A stretch of 64,000 bases of DNA from Ureibacillus thermophilus (GTDB lineage: Bacteria > Bacillota > Bacilli > Bacillales_A > Planococcaceae). Position numbers and translations under genes: made by a program. This document shows positions 51,658 to 62,610 of this stretch, piece after piece. Below the pieces are notes generated by a model, which did no database searches, was not told where the DNA came from, and worked only from the letters and a program-made list of their open reading frames with translations. The DNA lies in contig NZ_CP036528.1 in the NCBI RefSeq assembly GCF_004331915.1, positions 1,807,145 through 1,871,144 on the forward strand, written 5' to 3'. Position 1 is the stretch's first letter; every line of letters begins with the position of its first letter.

Positions 51658-51805
51658 TTGACATTTTGTAATATGATGGTATATAATGATTATACAATTG
51701 AATTGTAAGGCCGGAAACATAGATTCACATATTACAAAGAGTGATCGGTGGTTTTTACGGTACTCTTCGTAATATGTGAATTTTTTATTCTAGGAATAAA
51801 AAATT
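51658..51805 (+). promoter_or_regulatory. Promoter and structured 5' leader of the cold-shock gene
   Basis: TTGACA (51658)-18 bp-TATAAT (51682) gives a start near 51694 and a leader of about 150 bases. The leader holds a long hairpin (ATTCACATATTAC-AAGAGT with ACTCTT-GTAATATGTGAAT, 51723-51781) running into TTTTTT, which looks like a terminator. A second palindrome (AATTTTTTATTC-TAG-GAATAAAAAATT, 51779-51805) overlaps its T-run. The two can compete, so the leader may act as an attenuator or temperature-responsive switch. Confidence 0.7.
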
Positions 51806-51846
51806 CCATATTGTAAAATATTTTTATCTTTTTGGAGGTTTTTTAA

Positions 51847-52047
51847 ATGAAACAAGGTACAGTAAAATGGTTTAACTCAGAAAAAGGTTTTGGATTCATC
51901 GAAGTTGTAGGTGAAAACGACGTATTCGTACACTTCTCAGCTATTCAAGGTGAAGGCTTCAAAACTCTTGAAGAAGGTCAAAAAGTGGAATTTCAAGTGG
52001 TTGAAGGTAACCGCGGACCACAAGCTGCTAACGTAGTTAAATTATAA
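51847..52047 (+). CDS. cspD: Cold-shock protein (CspB/CspD family)
   Basis: The 66-residue single cold-shock domain has both RNA-binding motifs, KGFGFIE (RNP1) and DVFVHFSAI (RNP2), and the typical ending [10 protein letters not shown]. It binds single-stranded RNA/DNA and melts mRNA secondary structure in the cold and in growth transitions. TTGGAGG lies before the ATG, downstream of a long structured leader. Length and sequence are fully typical. Confidence 0.95.
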   Translation: MKQGTVKWFNSEKGFGFIEVVGENDVFVHFSAIQGEGFKTLEEGQKVEFQVVEGNRGPQAANVVKL

Positions 52048-52063
52048 TTTGAACCTAAGCTAA

Positions 52064-52098
52064 TTAAACGGGGCTTCCTTTGGGAGGCCTCTTTTTGT
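52064..52098 (+). terminator. Terminator after cspD
   Basis: GGGGCTTCC pairs with GGAGGCCTC around a short TTTG loop and is followed by TTTTTG. Confidence 0.75.
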
Positions 52099-52100
52099 TA

Positions 52101-52140
52101 TGAAAAAAACAGTGAGGAACAAAAATCCCACTGTTTTTTC
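52101..52140. terminator. Bidirectional terminator before the 3-hydroxybutyrate genes
   Basis: GAAAAAACAGTG pairs with CACTGTTTTTTC; it ends the minus-strand bdhA unit. Confidence 0.82.
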
Positions 52141-52143
52141 ATA

Positions 52144-52908
52144 TTATTGCGCCGTATAGCCAGCATCTAAAACGATGGATTGCCCAGTGATGCCTTTAGC
52201 CGCATCGCTTGCAAGGAAAAAGGCAAGGGAGGCAATTTCCTGGGGAGAAATCAGCCGTTTTTGCGGCACTAAAGGATAAAGCACTTCTTCCAACACATTT
52301 TCAACGGGAATATTACGGGTTTTGGCTAGATCTTCAAATTGCCCCCGCACTAATTCCGTATCTACATAACCAGGACAGAGCGCATTTACTGTAATAGGGT
52401 AGGATGCTGTTTCGAGCGCTGCTACTTTTGTTAAGCCGATGACACCGTGTTTGGCGGCGTTGTAGGCTGATTTTCCAGCAAATCCAATCAAACCGTTGAT
52501 CGATGCAATATTAATAATTCGGCCAAAGCCATTTTTCTTCATGTGTGGAATTGTATATTTCATTGTAAGAAATGGAGCCGTCAGCATAATTTTAATCATC
52601 AATTCAAATTTTTCAGTAGGAAAGTCTTCAATGAATGCCACATGCTGAATGCCTGCATTATTGATTAATATGTCAACAGATCCGTATTTTTCCACGGTTA
52701 AATCAATGGCTCGTTTGATTTGCTCTTCACTTGTCACATCGCAAACTACGCTGGATGCATGATGGGGCAATTTTTTCAAAGCTTCATCCAGTTTTTCTTG
52801 GTGAATATCAGAAATAACGACATTTGCTCCCGCTTCAAGAAAAGCTTTAGCAATGGAAAAGCCAATCCCTTGAGCACTTCCGGTTATAAATAGTGTTTTC
52901 CCTTTCAT
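52144..52908 (-). CDS. bdhA: 3-hydroxybutyrate dehydrogenase (SDR family)
   Basis: This 254-residue short-chain dehydrogenase oxidises D-3-hydroxybutyrate to acetoacetate with NAD. It has TGSAQGIG at residues 10-17, NNAGIQH near 89, the catalytic Ser of NIASINGL near 140, YNAAK near 153 and the PGYVDTELVRGQ substrate-lid region, all close to characterised 3-hydroxybutyrate dehydrogenases. Upstream in the same unit is a GntP-family permease. The acetoacetate formed can be activated by ScoAB (12.7-14.1 kb). GGAGG precedes the ATG. Confidence 0.9.
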   Translation of the reverse strand: MKGKTLFITGSAQGIGFSIAKAFLEAGANVVISDIHQEKLDEALKKLPHHASSVVCDVTSEEQIKRAIDLTVEKYGSVDILINNAGIQHVAFIEDFPTEKFELMIKIMLTAPFLTMKYTIPHMKKNGFGRIINIASINGLIGFAGKSAYNAAKHGVIGLTKVAALETASYPITVNALCPGYVDTELVRGQFEDLAKTRNIPVENVLEEVLYPLVPQKRLISPQEIASLAFFLASDAAKGITGQSIVLDAGYTAQ

Positions 52909-52930
52909 CTATAAGACCTCCGCAGTGATT

Positions 52931-54253
52931 TTATAATCCGAGTGTGAATAAGATAATGGCGAGTATGGTTCCTAGCAATGGGATGATGACGGTCAAAGCT
53001 CCCATGGCTGGATAAGCCTCTTTGTGGGTTTCTTTTGCAATGGCAGTAATGGTTGTGACAACATATCCGCTATGTGGCAACGTATCCAAGGAACCTGAAG
53101 CAATGGCTACAACACGGTGCAATTGTTCTGGTTGGACGCCCATATCTAAATAATGGGGTGCAATTAAAGGTAAAGCGATGGATTGTCCCCCAGATGAGGA
53201 ACCTGTTAAACCAGCTAATACTGCAACCGCAATGGCGCCGCCAATCAGCGGATTGCCCGGAATATTTGTCATATAATCAACGGTAGTTAAAAATGCTTCT
53301 GTTTGCTTCACTACGCCGCCATATCCGACAACAGCCGCGGTATTAGCAATAGCAATCATGGCACCCATTGCACCGTCAGCAATTGCTTTTTCGCGATTTT
53401 GCATATATTTGAAACTGATGAGATAAGTCGTAATGATTCCGCCGAGCAAAGCAATGATTAATGCAGATGTTCCTAAAGAATCGTGGAAAATAAATGAAAA
53501 TCCTAATACCACTACCAATGGTAATAAACTAAGTAAAGGGCTTGGAAGCGGACGATGTACTGTTTGGTCGATTTGATCGGATAACTTTTCAACAAAGGTT
53601 TCTCCCCGAGCGATTGCCCGATGAATCATCCACTTTAACCAGAAGTAGCCTGCTACAGCCATAAAAATGGCAACAATTAGACTGACTTCCCAACCTGCAT
53701 AAGGTGTCGTTCCTAAATATTGAATAGGAATCCAGTTTTGAATTTCCGGCGAACCAGCTGAAGTCATAGTGAAGGTAACAGAACCTAAGGCAAGAGTGGC
53801 AGGAATAAATCGTCTAGGAAGATTAGCTGCTTTAAATAAACTTAATGCCATCGGGAAGACTGAAAAGGCAACGATAAATAAACTAACTCCTCCATATGTT
53901 AAAACAGCGCAGGCAACAATGACCGCAAGAATCGCATGTTTCGCACCGATTTTTTCGATAATCCATTTGGATACACTATCGGCAGCACCGCTATCTTCCA
54001 TCACTTTTCCGAAAATTGCCCCCGCTAAAAACATCAACCACCAGGAACCAATTAATCCTGTAAAGCCGCCCATATAGCTTGTAATAAAATCAGGTGAACC
54101 TTCAGATGCTAATTGCGGAAAAATGGTTATCCCGCTAAAGATAGCCGCAATGAAGGCCGCAAAAGGGGCTGCAATGAGCAAGTTGACGCCTCTCATTGTT
54201 AAATAAATCATTAAAGCTAAGCTTCCCAACAATCCAATAAACCCAATAACCAA
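52931..54253 (-). CDS. GntP-family permease, probable 3-hydroxybutyrate uptake
   Basis: The 440-residue protein has about 12 membrane segments and GntP-family features (YGGVSLFIVAFSVFPMALSLFKAANLPRRFIPATLALGSVTFTMTSAGSPEIQN and TGSSSGGQSIALPLIAPHY). The family moves gluconate and other carboxylates by proton symport. Location directly upstream of bdhA, like the B. subtilis YxjC-ScoA-ScoB-YxjF group, suggests 3-hydroxybutyrate. I chose the TTG at 54253 because AAAGGGGGG lies 6 bases upstream; longer frames to 54301 add a non-membrane leader without a site. Confidence 0.85.
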   Translation of the reverse strand: MVIGFIGLLGSLALMIYLTMRGVNLLIAAPFAAFIAAIFSGITIFPQLASEGSPDFITSYMGGFTGLIGSWWLMFLAGAIFGKVMEDSGAADSVSKWIIEKIGAKHAILAVIVACAVLTYGGVSLFIVAFSVFPMALSLFKAANLPRRFIPATLALGSVTFTMTSAGSPEIQNWIPIQYLGTTPYAGWEVSLIVAIFMAVAGYFWLKWMIHRAIARGETFVEKLSDQIDQTVHRPLPSPLLSLLPLVVVLGFSFIFHDSLGTSALIIALLGGIITTYLISFKYMQNREKAIADGAMGAMIAIANTAAVVGYGGVVKQTEAFLTTVDYMTNIPGNPLIGGAIAVAVLAGLTGSSSGGQSIALPLIAPHYLDMGVQPEQLHRVVAIASGSLDTLPHSGYVVTTITAIAKETHKEAYPAMGALTVIIPLLGTILAIILFTLGL

Positions 54254-54440
54254 ATAGTTCCCCCCTTTGATACTGAATAAGAGATTTCTATTGTATTTCA
54301 AAGATTTGTATTAGATTTCTATGTGGATGTAAATGAATTTATTCTTTTCAGTACTTCATTTCATATAAATTAGCAAAAAGTCTAATGGGGAAATGGCACC
54401 AGTAGTTCTTTTCTGATTGGTTGGAAAGAGAAGAGGATAA

Positions 54441-55088
54441 TTATTCTATAGTTGTGATGGATTGTAATGCAGAAGTAACTGTATAGGTTTCCCCTTGATT
54501 GGTGTCCATGATTGATTCCGTCTTGATTTCTCCAAGACCTTCAACAAAATATTTTCGATTCACATAATTTTCTCCCTTTTCTTCAAGAACAATGGCCTTT
54601 TTAAAAGTTTTATAAGGGGTTTCAACAGTTGTATTCGTTTCTACAATTTTCCATTTACCAAAAGACGTACCTTTTTGAATCGGTGTTGCCAGATAGGTTT
54701 CGACAGGTTGAAGGTGTTCAAGCTCTTCTATTGTTGGAAAGGGTGTGTCGAAATCTATCGGTTCTTTGAAAATAATTTCGATTGCATCCTCTGTGATTTT
54801 GTAAATGGTCATTAATGAAACACCGCCATTATCAACAATCGTTCCCACAAATTGTTCATTTAACCAATTGGTTTTCTCCGTATAAGAAGCAAATTCGTTT
54901 CCATCGCCTAAAAAATTTGCAACTGTATTATCTGGCTTGAAAAAATTTTTTAAATCCACTTCATTTTGTTTTCCCGCTTCTTCTGTTATTGTTTCTTCCT
55001 TCCCTTTATCTGGCATATTTCCTTGTTCCTTTGATTGACAGCCAAATAATAGAACAAGAAGGCAGAGAATTGAGGAAAATGCCCGCAT
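54441..55088 (-). CDS. Lipoprotein of unknown function
   Basis: The 215-residue protein has a lipoprotein signal (AFSSILCLLVLLFGCQ, lipobox LLFGC) and a Lys/Glu-rich linker, then a beta-rich domain with IYKITEDAIEIIFKEPIDFDTPFP, GTSFGKWKIVETNTTVETPYKTFKKAIVLEEKG and NRKYFVEGLGEIKTES. The repeated pattern of thresholded strands is like secreted Bacillus proteins of unknown role, and I do not recognise the family. The ATG at 55088 is set by AAAGGAG ten bases upstream. It lies alone between the permease and ABC-F genes. Confidence 0.75.
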   Translation of the reverse strand: MRAFSSILCLLVLLFGCQSKEQGNMPDKGKEETITEEAGKQNEVDLKNFFKPDNTVANFLGDGNEFASYTEKTNWLNEQFVGTIVDNGGVSLMTIYKITEDAIEIIFKEPIDFDTPFPTIEELEHLQPVETYLATPIQKGTSFGKWKIVETNTTVETPYKTFKKAIVLEEKGENYVNRKYFVEGLGEIKTESIMDTNQGETYTVTSALQSITTIE

Positions 55089-55240
55089 CGAGTTCATCTC
55101 CTTTCGATATTATTACTAATCATTCTATTAGGTGAAAGAAGGGCTTACATTTATTTTCAAATAATATTATTATGTAAACTTAAAGTGATAATATTGGAGT
55201 CAACGATTCAAAAGCAGGGGAATATAATATTTACAAAAAA

Positions 55241-55273
55241 GGCCGTTAAAAAGCTATAACTTTTTAAGCGGCC
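55241..55273 (-). terminator. Terminator of the ABC-F gene
   Basis: GGCCGTTAAAAAG pairs with CTTTTTAAGCGGCC; on the minus strand it is followed by TTTTTTG. Confidence 0.85.
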
Positions 55274-55295
55274 GGTAATCCAACAATTCAATTTA

Positions 55296-56936
<1,641 letters not shown>

Positions 56937-57010
56937 TTACACATAATGCTCCAATTATATCAAGAAGTGAGGAGAAAAGCTATAAATGGTTGAAAGAATA
57001 AAATAAAAGT

Positions 57011-57046
57011 GGCTGTCCAGAAAGTCGAACACTTTCGGAAACAGCC
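57011..57046. repeat. Dispersed hairpin, GGCTGTCCAGAAAGT
   Basis: GGCTGT-CC-AAAGT pairs with ACTTTCGG-ACAGCC. The left side, CTGTCCAGAAAG, recurs at 7634 and, up to CTGTCCAGAAA, at 3120. It lies between the ABC-F and oxygenase genes and may also act as a terminator. Confidence 0.6.
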
Positions 57047-57135
57047 TTACTTCTTATTAGTAAGTAATATTCTCTTAAAAAATTTGCTCCATTAAACGCG
57101 CCTCCTCGTCGCAATTATCTGCGGCTGTATGTCAA

Positions 57136-57792
57136 TTAAATAAGTTTTTTTCTTCTAAACCATAGCGTTGCAATCCATTTTTCGCCTGTAACAACCGGAG
57201 CACCGCCATGTAATGTCAGTTCATTTAGCATTTGGTCATTGTAGAAGTATTCAAAGTAAACAGCCATTCCTTTTTTCGGAAACACTTTAAGGCCAAGTTT
57301 CGGAAAATACGTTTCACCGCCGTCTTCTACATCACTTAAATATAAAACAAAAGTGCAAATTCGGTTATTGCTCGCTGCTCGGCTCGTTTCTGCAAAATAA
57401 TCGAAATGCTCTTTGTATTCTTGGCCTGGTTTATAGTTGATGACATGCAAACCTTCTGCATGTTCAACCGGGATGCCGACAATTGAAGCCACTCTTTTTT
57501 CAACCCTTTTTATGATTTCGTCATTCACATCTGTTAGAAAAGCTCCACTGCTTGTTCGAATATCGCTGACGATTTTATCAGCGCTGATTTTCGAACGTTC
57601 GAGGCGATTTTTAGACAATTCAATCAGCCGGTCGCATTCTTCTGCATCTAATACAGAATCCAACACAACAACTAGAGGCTGTTCATACTTAACAAGTACA
57701 TCAATTTTCTTGTCCTCAGTTTTGATTTTATTTCCAGTGAAGTTGAAGAGATTTTGTTCCTTTGAAAGAGTATCAGCTATAAATGTCGTCAA
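57136..57792 (-). CDS. 2-oxoglutarate/Fe(II) oxygenase, prolyl 4-hydroxylase type
   Basis: The 218-residue protein belongs to the P4Hc family and resembles the Bacillus anthracis-type prolyl 4-hydroxylase in length and pattern. The iron ligands are His and Asp of KEHFDYF near residue 131 and His of LTLHGGAPVVTGEKWIATLW near 197, with the lysine of GEKW expected to bind the 2-oxoglutarate carboxylate. SSGAFL near 83 and GGETYFPKLGLKVFPKKGMAVYFEY complete the core. It hydroxylates prolyl or similar residues in a protein substrate that is unknown here. The TTG start follows GGAGG. Confidence 0.88.
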   Translation of the reverse strand: MTTFIADTLSKEQNLFNFTGNKIKTEDKKIDVLVKYEQPLVVVLDSVLDAEECDRLIELSKNRLERSKISADKIVSDIRTSSGAFLTDVNDEIIKRVEKRVASIVGIPVEHAEGLHVINYKPGQEYKEHFDYFAETSRAASNNRICTFVLYLSDVEDGGETYFPKLGLKVFPKKGMAVYFEYFYNDQMLNELTLHGGAPVVTGEKWIATLWFRRKKLI

Positions 57793-57948
57793 TGCTCATT
57801 CCTCCATTTAATGGGATTAAAAGGAATAAAAAGGAATTTATATTTACATCTAAATTTTACAATAAATTTTTAGATTAAGCACTACTAATGTGAAAAATAG
57901 TTGCTTAAAGTACGATATTAGCTAGGAATGAGCATTATTCTCTTTTAT

Positions 57949-59316
57949 TTAATTGTGTTTCAGCGACACATCGGCTCCTAATACGCCGATTACTTCTCCT
58001 TCATTCATAATGGGGAAGGAAAGGGTAATGCAATACTTTTTTGTAACAGCAGAAATGTATGGTTCTGATACATACTCTTTGCCGGACATCGCTTCTATAA
58101 ACCAAGGGCGCATTTTTGCGTTGACAAGCCCAGCAGGCGGATTGGAGTAGATAAATGTTCCATCGTCCCGATTCGTCCATATCGTTTCCAGCTGAGGATT
58201 AGAATATAAAATTTCATCAAGTATTTGTTTATGAACTTTTTCCTCCAGATTTAATAGTTCTTTTAGTTGGACTTTTGCGGAAAGCATTGTTTTCATTTGG
58301 TTCAATAGTGTTTCATCATATTGGATGCTTTGGCTGTTTTGATGCACTAATGTTTGCAGTTCGGCTGAAGTTTTTGTTAGCGACTGATTAATAGAACGAA
58401 TATCTTCAATATTTTTATGTTGAGCTTTTAAATCTTTTGTTACTTGGTCGACGTATTCTTTATTTTCAATCGCCATTTGGGCAATTTCTTGAAGAAGATT
58501 GGAAATATCGACTACATTATCTCTTTGTTCGTCAACTGATTCTGAAGACTCTTGAACCATTTTTGTAATGATGTTCAGCTTTTCTTTGAAGGACTGTAAA
58601 GCGATTAAAATTTTGTTCATTTCATTGGAACCTTCGTGCACTTGAACTGTTTCCGTTTTTACTTTCTCCGCTGTCGATTTGATTTCTGTTTGAATGATTT
58701 GAATGGTTTCTCTTGTTTCTTCCACAGCTTTGGATGTTTGATTAGCCAAATTTCCAACTTCTTTTGCAACTACTGAAAATCCTTTTCCACGTTCACCGGC
58801 TCTTGCAGCTTCAATGGAGGCATTAAGCGCTAGGATTTTCGTTTTTTGTGAAATCGCCCCAATAGTGAAAACAATGTCTTGGATTTTGTTGGAGTATTCG
58901 ACTAATTGCTGCATTTGTTCAAGCAATAGATTGTGGCTTTGGCTCAGGGCTTCAAATTTCTTTTGCAACAATTGAAAGGATTCAAAGGAGTTTTGCAATT
59001 CATCATATGAAGTTTGGCTATTTGATAAAATTTCTTGAGAAAAAGAGGATATATGAAGAGCAGAAGCTTCGATCTTCTTCATTTTTTCTGATGCCCGCTG
59101 AGAGAAATTCATGGTTTGTTCACTGTGGGAAAATAGGCGAGAGGTTTTTGCGGCTGTGGATTTGGAAATTTCCTCAAGAGACAGGGAAGTTATATTCATT
59201 TGCTCCACAACGCCTTTTAATTGGTCTACAGCTACTTGAATTTGTCCGCCAATAAGTGAAGAAGTGCTTGTTTCTTTCGTTTCAGTCACTTCCGGTTTCT
59301 TTTTTGTAAATAACAT
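57949..59316 (-). CDS. Soluble methyl-accepting protein with C-terminal Cache/PDC sensor domain
   Basis: The 455-residue protein has no membrane segment. An MCP-type coiled coil occupies about residues 20-330, with a tip [40 protein letters not shown]. The C-terminal 110 residues ([77 protein letters not shown]) form a Cache/PDC sensor, placed after rather than before the signalling module. The domain must therefore sense a cytoplasmic ligand. I chose the ATG at 59316 (GGGGGAT upstream). The QK rather than QT in the tip is a minor deviation. Confidence 0.85.
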   Translation of the reverse strand: MLFTKKKPEVTETKETSTSSLIGGQIQVAVDQLKGVVEQMNITSLSLEEISKSTAAKTSRLFSHSEQTMNFSQRASEKMKKIEASALHISSFSQEILSNSQTSYDELQNSFESFQLLQKKFEALSQSHNLLLEQMQQLVEYSNKIQDIVFTIGAISQKTKILALNASIEAARAGERGKGFSVVAKEVGNLANQTSKAVEETRETIQIIQTEIKSTAEKVKTETVQVHEGSNEMNKILIALQSFKEKLNIITKMVQESSESVDEQRDNVVDISNLLQEIAQMAIENKEYVDQVTKDLKAQHKNIEDIRSINQSLTKTSAELQTLVHQNSQSIQYDETLLNQMKTMLSAKVQLKELLNLEEKVHKQILDEILYSNPQLETIWTNRDDGTFIYSNPPAGLVNAKMRPWFIEAMSGKEYVSEPYISAVTKKYCITLSFPIMNEGEVIGVLGADVSLKHN

Positions 59317-59570
59317 AACCGCATCCCCCTTATATAACAAAAAGTTAGAAGTATATAGTATAAATATAACATTATTAGTTTCTTTTTCAATAAAATATTC
59401 CGAATAAATGGAAAATTCTAATTATCATTCAGTATTTGAGATGGATTTCATCAATAATTGATGCCGATGAGGAATATATTCACTTATCATATAGGGATTA
59501 TGTATTGAGTCTGCAATTTTATTGATGATAAAATAATTATGTAAACTAATAACGTGCGCCAAAAGAAATA

Positions 59571-59588
59571 AGCGGCTGGAGTGCCGCC
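59571..59588 (-). terminator. Terminator of the second msrA
   Basis: GCGGC pairs with GCCGC around a short loop; on the minus strand TTATTTCTTTT follows. Confidence 0.7.
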
Positions 59589-59594
59589 TGTTCT

Positions 59595-60113
59595 TTAAAT
59601 TTGCCAATGTTTTTGAATGAATTCATCTCTCCCAGATTTTCTGCGGTCTTCTTCATAATGTTCCGGATTTTTTTTATAATAATCTTGATGATATTCTTCC
59701 GCTTCATAAAAAGTGGTTGCAGGACGAATTTCTGTCACGATGGGCTTTTTAAAACGACCGCTTATTTCAAGGGCCTTTTTTGATTTTTCCGCTAATATCC
59801 GCTGTTCTTCAGTATGATAAAAAATAGCTGTTTTGTATGATTCCCCGCGGTCATGGAATTGGCCCCCATCATCTGTCGGGTCAATTTGCATCCAATAAAT
59901 TTCAAGGAGTTTCTCATACGGGAAAATTTCAGGATCAAATTCAATTTGCACCACTTCTAAATGTCCTGTTTTCCCTGATTTCACTTGTTCATAGGTTGGG
60001 TTTTCTACATGGCCTCCCATATATCCAGAAGTGACTTTTTCAATCCCTTCCCATTCCACGAAAGGCTTCACCATGCACCAAAAACATCCACCGGCAAAAG
60101 TTGCTTTTTCCAA
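59595..60113 (-). CDS. msrA: Second peptide-methionine (S)-S-oxide reductase MsrA
   Basis: The 172-residue protein has the catalytic [15 protein letters not shown] near its start, [33 protein letters not shown] and [13 protein letters not shown], the complete MsrA pattern. It is close to the MsrA at 25292 but clearly different, so the two are diverged paralogues, not a recent duplication. No msrB accompanies it. AAGGAAG lies upstream of both a GTG (60122, too close) and a TTG (60113, preferred). Confidence 0.93.
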   Translation of the reverse strand: MEKATFAGGCFWCMVKPFVEWEGIEKVTSGYMGGHVENPTYEQVKSGKTGHLEVVQIEFDPEIFPYEKLLEIYWMQIDPTDDGGQFHDRGESYKTAIFYHTEEQRILAEKSKKALEISGRFKKPIVTEIRPATTFYEAEEYHQDYYKKNPEHYEEDRRKSGRDEFIQKHWQI

Positions 60114-60306
60114 TTTTTCCACTTCCTTCTGCTTAAAATCCTATATTTTGTCACAACCTATATAGTAACAAAAATAGGGCATTCATATATAGTTGAAAGC
60201 TTTTCGAGATAGAACATAGTATAATGATTGGTAGAACTTCTCCGTTGTTTTTATCGTTTATTCTATTATGAATATTAAAGTTAAGCAAATATAAGGGGAA
60301 TAAGAA

Positions 60307-61251
60307 ATGGAAGAACATGAAATCCGCAGCCGAAAAGAAAAAAGAATAAAGAAAAAACGATTAAGAATAGGAAGATTAATCGTCGCCTTATTTTTATTGA
60401 TGATTATAGGGGTCATTGCCTATTCAGTTCATCAATATCGAATGGGATTGGAGCTTGCAGGAGATGTTGAAAAGGAAGAAGTGGATTTTCTCCCGGATGA
60501 AGACAACGAAGGGTTTGTCAATTATTTAATCATCGGTGTAGACAGTAGGGGAGAAGAAAAGTCCCGTTCCGATACAATGATGCTCCTTTCCTGGAACAAA
60601 GAAACGAATGATGTAAAACTTGTTTCATTTATGAGAGATATTTATGCGAATATTCCAGGATATGATTCATGGAAATTAAATACGGCCTATTATTTAGGCG
60701 GCGTCCAATTATTGAAAAAAACGTTAAACGAAATGTTTGATATTCCAATTCATCATTATGTGGTGATGGATTTCAAAAGTTTTGAATCCCTCATTGACCT
60801 GATTGCGCCAAATGGGGTTGAAATCGAGGTGGAAAAGGATATGTCTGCTTATATTGGCGTCACTTTAAAAAAAGGTGTACATCGATTAAACGGAAAAGAG
60901 CTTCTTGGATATGCCCGTTTCCGTCATGATGAACAAGGGGACTTCGGACGAGTAGAGCGGCAGCAAAAGGTGATTGAAGCATTAAAAGATGAAGTGTTGA
61001 GGCCAGCAAATATCAAAAATTTGCCGAAGTTGATTGGAGCAGCGCAAGGATATATACAGACGGATATGACGTCCGGCGAAGAAATCAAAACCGTTTTTTC
61101 TGTATTAAAAGGCGGTGTGCCTGATCTCCAAAAAATGACGATTCCTGTCGAAGGAACTTATCGTTTCAATTCTTATCAACATGCAGGTTCTGTTATTGAA
61201 ATCGACTTGGAAGCAAACAAAAGGAAGTTGCATGAATTTTTAGGCTATTAA
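60307..61251 (+). CDS. LytR-CpsA-Psr family glycopolymer-peptidoglycan ligase
   Basis: The 314-residue protein has a basic cytoplasmic start, one membrane helix (LIVALFLLMIIGVIAYSV, about residues 24-42) and an extracellular LCP domain: YLIIGVDSRGEEKSRSDTMMLLSWN, with Asp/Arg residues that bind the polyprenyl pyrophosphate, VSFMRDIYANIPG near 105, LNTAYYLGG near 125 and the conserved GYARFRHDEQGDFGRVERQQKVI near 200. LCP enzymes attach teichoic acids or capsule to the cell wall. Which polymer is not inferable. GGGGAATAAG precedes the ATG. Confidence 0.92.
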   Translation: MEEHEIRSRKEKRIKKKRLRIGRLIVALFLLMIIGVIAYSVHQYRMGLELAGDVEKEEVDFLPDEDNEGFVNYLIIGVDSRGEEKSRSDTMMLLSWNKETNDVKLVSFMRDIYANIPGYDSWKLNTAYYLGGVQLLKKTLNEMFDIPIHHYVVMDFKSFESLIDLIAPNGVEIEVEKDMSAYIGVTLKKGVHRLNGKELLGYARFRHDEQGDFGRVERQQKVIEALKDEVLRPANIKNLPKLIGAAQGYIQTDMTSGEEIKTVFSVLKGGVPDLQKMTIPVEGTYRFNSYQHAGSVIEIDLEANKRKLHEFLGY

Positions 61252-61321
61252 GAGTTGAAAAGTTTTCTTCCATTATTATTCATGCTAAAATAAATTTGTC
61301 GAAATATGATGAGGTGGTTTT

Positions 61322-62536
61322 TTGAAAAGAGAGAAAGAATTAGAAGGCGAAATAAGATCCAATCATTCCATCTTTACTTCAACGAAATTTATACGTTTTC
61401 TTGGCGGGAAAAATCTATTATTCTCACTCCTTGTGCTCTTGCTTTTAGGTCTTGTGATTTATATTTTTAATAAAATTTCTTTTATTTTCTATCCGTTCCA
61501 AGTGCTGTTTGAAGTGGTGATTTTGCCAGGAGTACTAGCGGGTATTTTATATTATTTATTTAGACCTATATTAAAAATATTGGAACGGTGGATTCCAAGA
61601 GTCTGGTCCATTTTTTTGATTTTCTTGCTTGCTGCCGGGGCAATTACACTGCTTGTACTTTTGGTCTTTCCTTTTTTGCGGGATCAATTTACAAATTTAG
61701 TGTATGAATTTCCTGTTTATTTCAAGGCAGCTGTTGAAGGAATCGTAACGTTTTTAAATAACTCAGGCGTGAATGAACTGTTTTCAAAATATAATATTAA
61801 TTATGACCGAGTTTTAACGGACGTAACCAACAATTTGATTACGACGGTTAGAGAAACTTTCACCAATTTAGCAACGAAAATCGCGAGCGGCATCACGGGA
61901 CTAGTTTCGGCCGTAACAGGCTTTATTCTATCGCTGGTGACGGTTCCGTTCATTTTATTTTACTTATTGTATGAGGGGGAGAAACTTCCAAAATTTATTT
62001 TAAGTATTTTTCCTCCGCGTACACGGGAAGATGCTTCAAGAGTTATGAAGGCAATGGACCATCAAATCAGCCATTACATACTTGGACAAATTTTAGTTTC
62101 TTTCTGTATCGGTGTGATGATGACAATCGGCTTTTTAATTATTGGTCTTGATTATGCCTTCTTATTAGGTTTTATTGCAATGATTACAAGCGTCGTTCCA
62201 TATTTAGGACCAGCAATTGCCATCACGCCTGCCATCATTATTGCGTTGGTTAATTCGCCTTTCATGGTGTTGAAGCTTATTATCGTCTGGACGATTGTAC
62301 AATTAATCGAAGGAAAACTAATTACACCAAATATCATGGGTTCATCTTTAAAAATACATCCAATTACCATTATTTTTGTGCTGCTGACTGCCGGTTCATT
62401 ATTTGGCGTGGCAGGTGTAGTACTTGGAATTCCAGGCTATGCTATATTGAAAGTGTTGGTTTCTTATTTATTCGAACTGTTTAAAAAGCGCTATAATCGT
62501 TATGAAGAGGACGAATCATACAAATATAAAGTATAA
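61322..62536 (+). CDS. AI-2E-family transporter (TqsA/YtvI-like)
   Basis: The 404-residue membrane protein has about eight helices and the family pattern: a central soluble stretch, then GFILSLVTVPFILFYLLYEGEKLPKF, HYILGQILVSFCIGVMMTIGFLIIGLDYAFLLGFIAMITSVVPYLGPAIAITPAIIIAL and QLIEGKLITPNIMGSSLKIHPITIIFVLLTAG. Family members have been linked to autoinducer-2 export, sodium/proton exchange or other small-molecule efflux, so the substrate is uncertain. The TTG start follows GAGGTGG at short spacing, 70 bases after the LCP gene. Confidence 0.88.
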   Translation: MKREKELEGEIRSNHSIFTSTKFIRFLGGKNLLFSLLVLLLLGLVIYIFNKISFIFYPFQVLFEVVILPGVLAGILYYLFRPILKILERWIPRVWSIFLIFLLAAGAITLLVLLVFPFLRDQFTNLVYEFPVYFKAAVEGIVTFLNNSGVNELFSKYNINYDRVLTDVTNNLITTVRETFTNLATKIASGITGLVSAVTGFILSLVTVPFILFYLLYEGEKLPKFILSIFPPRTREDASRVMKAMDHQISHYILGQILVSFCIGVMMTIGFLIIGLDYAFLLGFIAMITSVVPYLGPAIAITPAIIIALVNSPFMVLKLIIVWTIVQLIEGKLITPNIMGSSLKIHPITIIFVLLTAGSLFGVAGVVLGIPGYAILKVLVSYLFELFKKRYNRYEEDESYKYKV

Positions 62537-62568
62537 AATCGGCTGTTCATCGGCCGATTTTTTTCGTT
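62535..62568 (+). terminator. Terminator after the AI-2E-family gene
   Basis: AAAATCGGC pairs with GGCCGATTTT and is followed by a run of T. Confidence 0.82.
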
Positions 62569-62610
62569 TTGCAAATCCTATGCTGGATGTTGTTTACGGA
62601 GATGAAAAAA

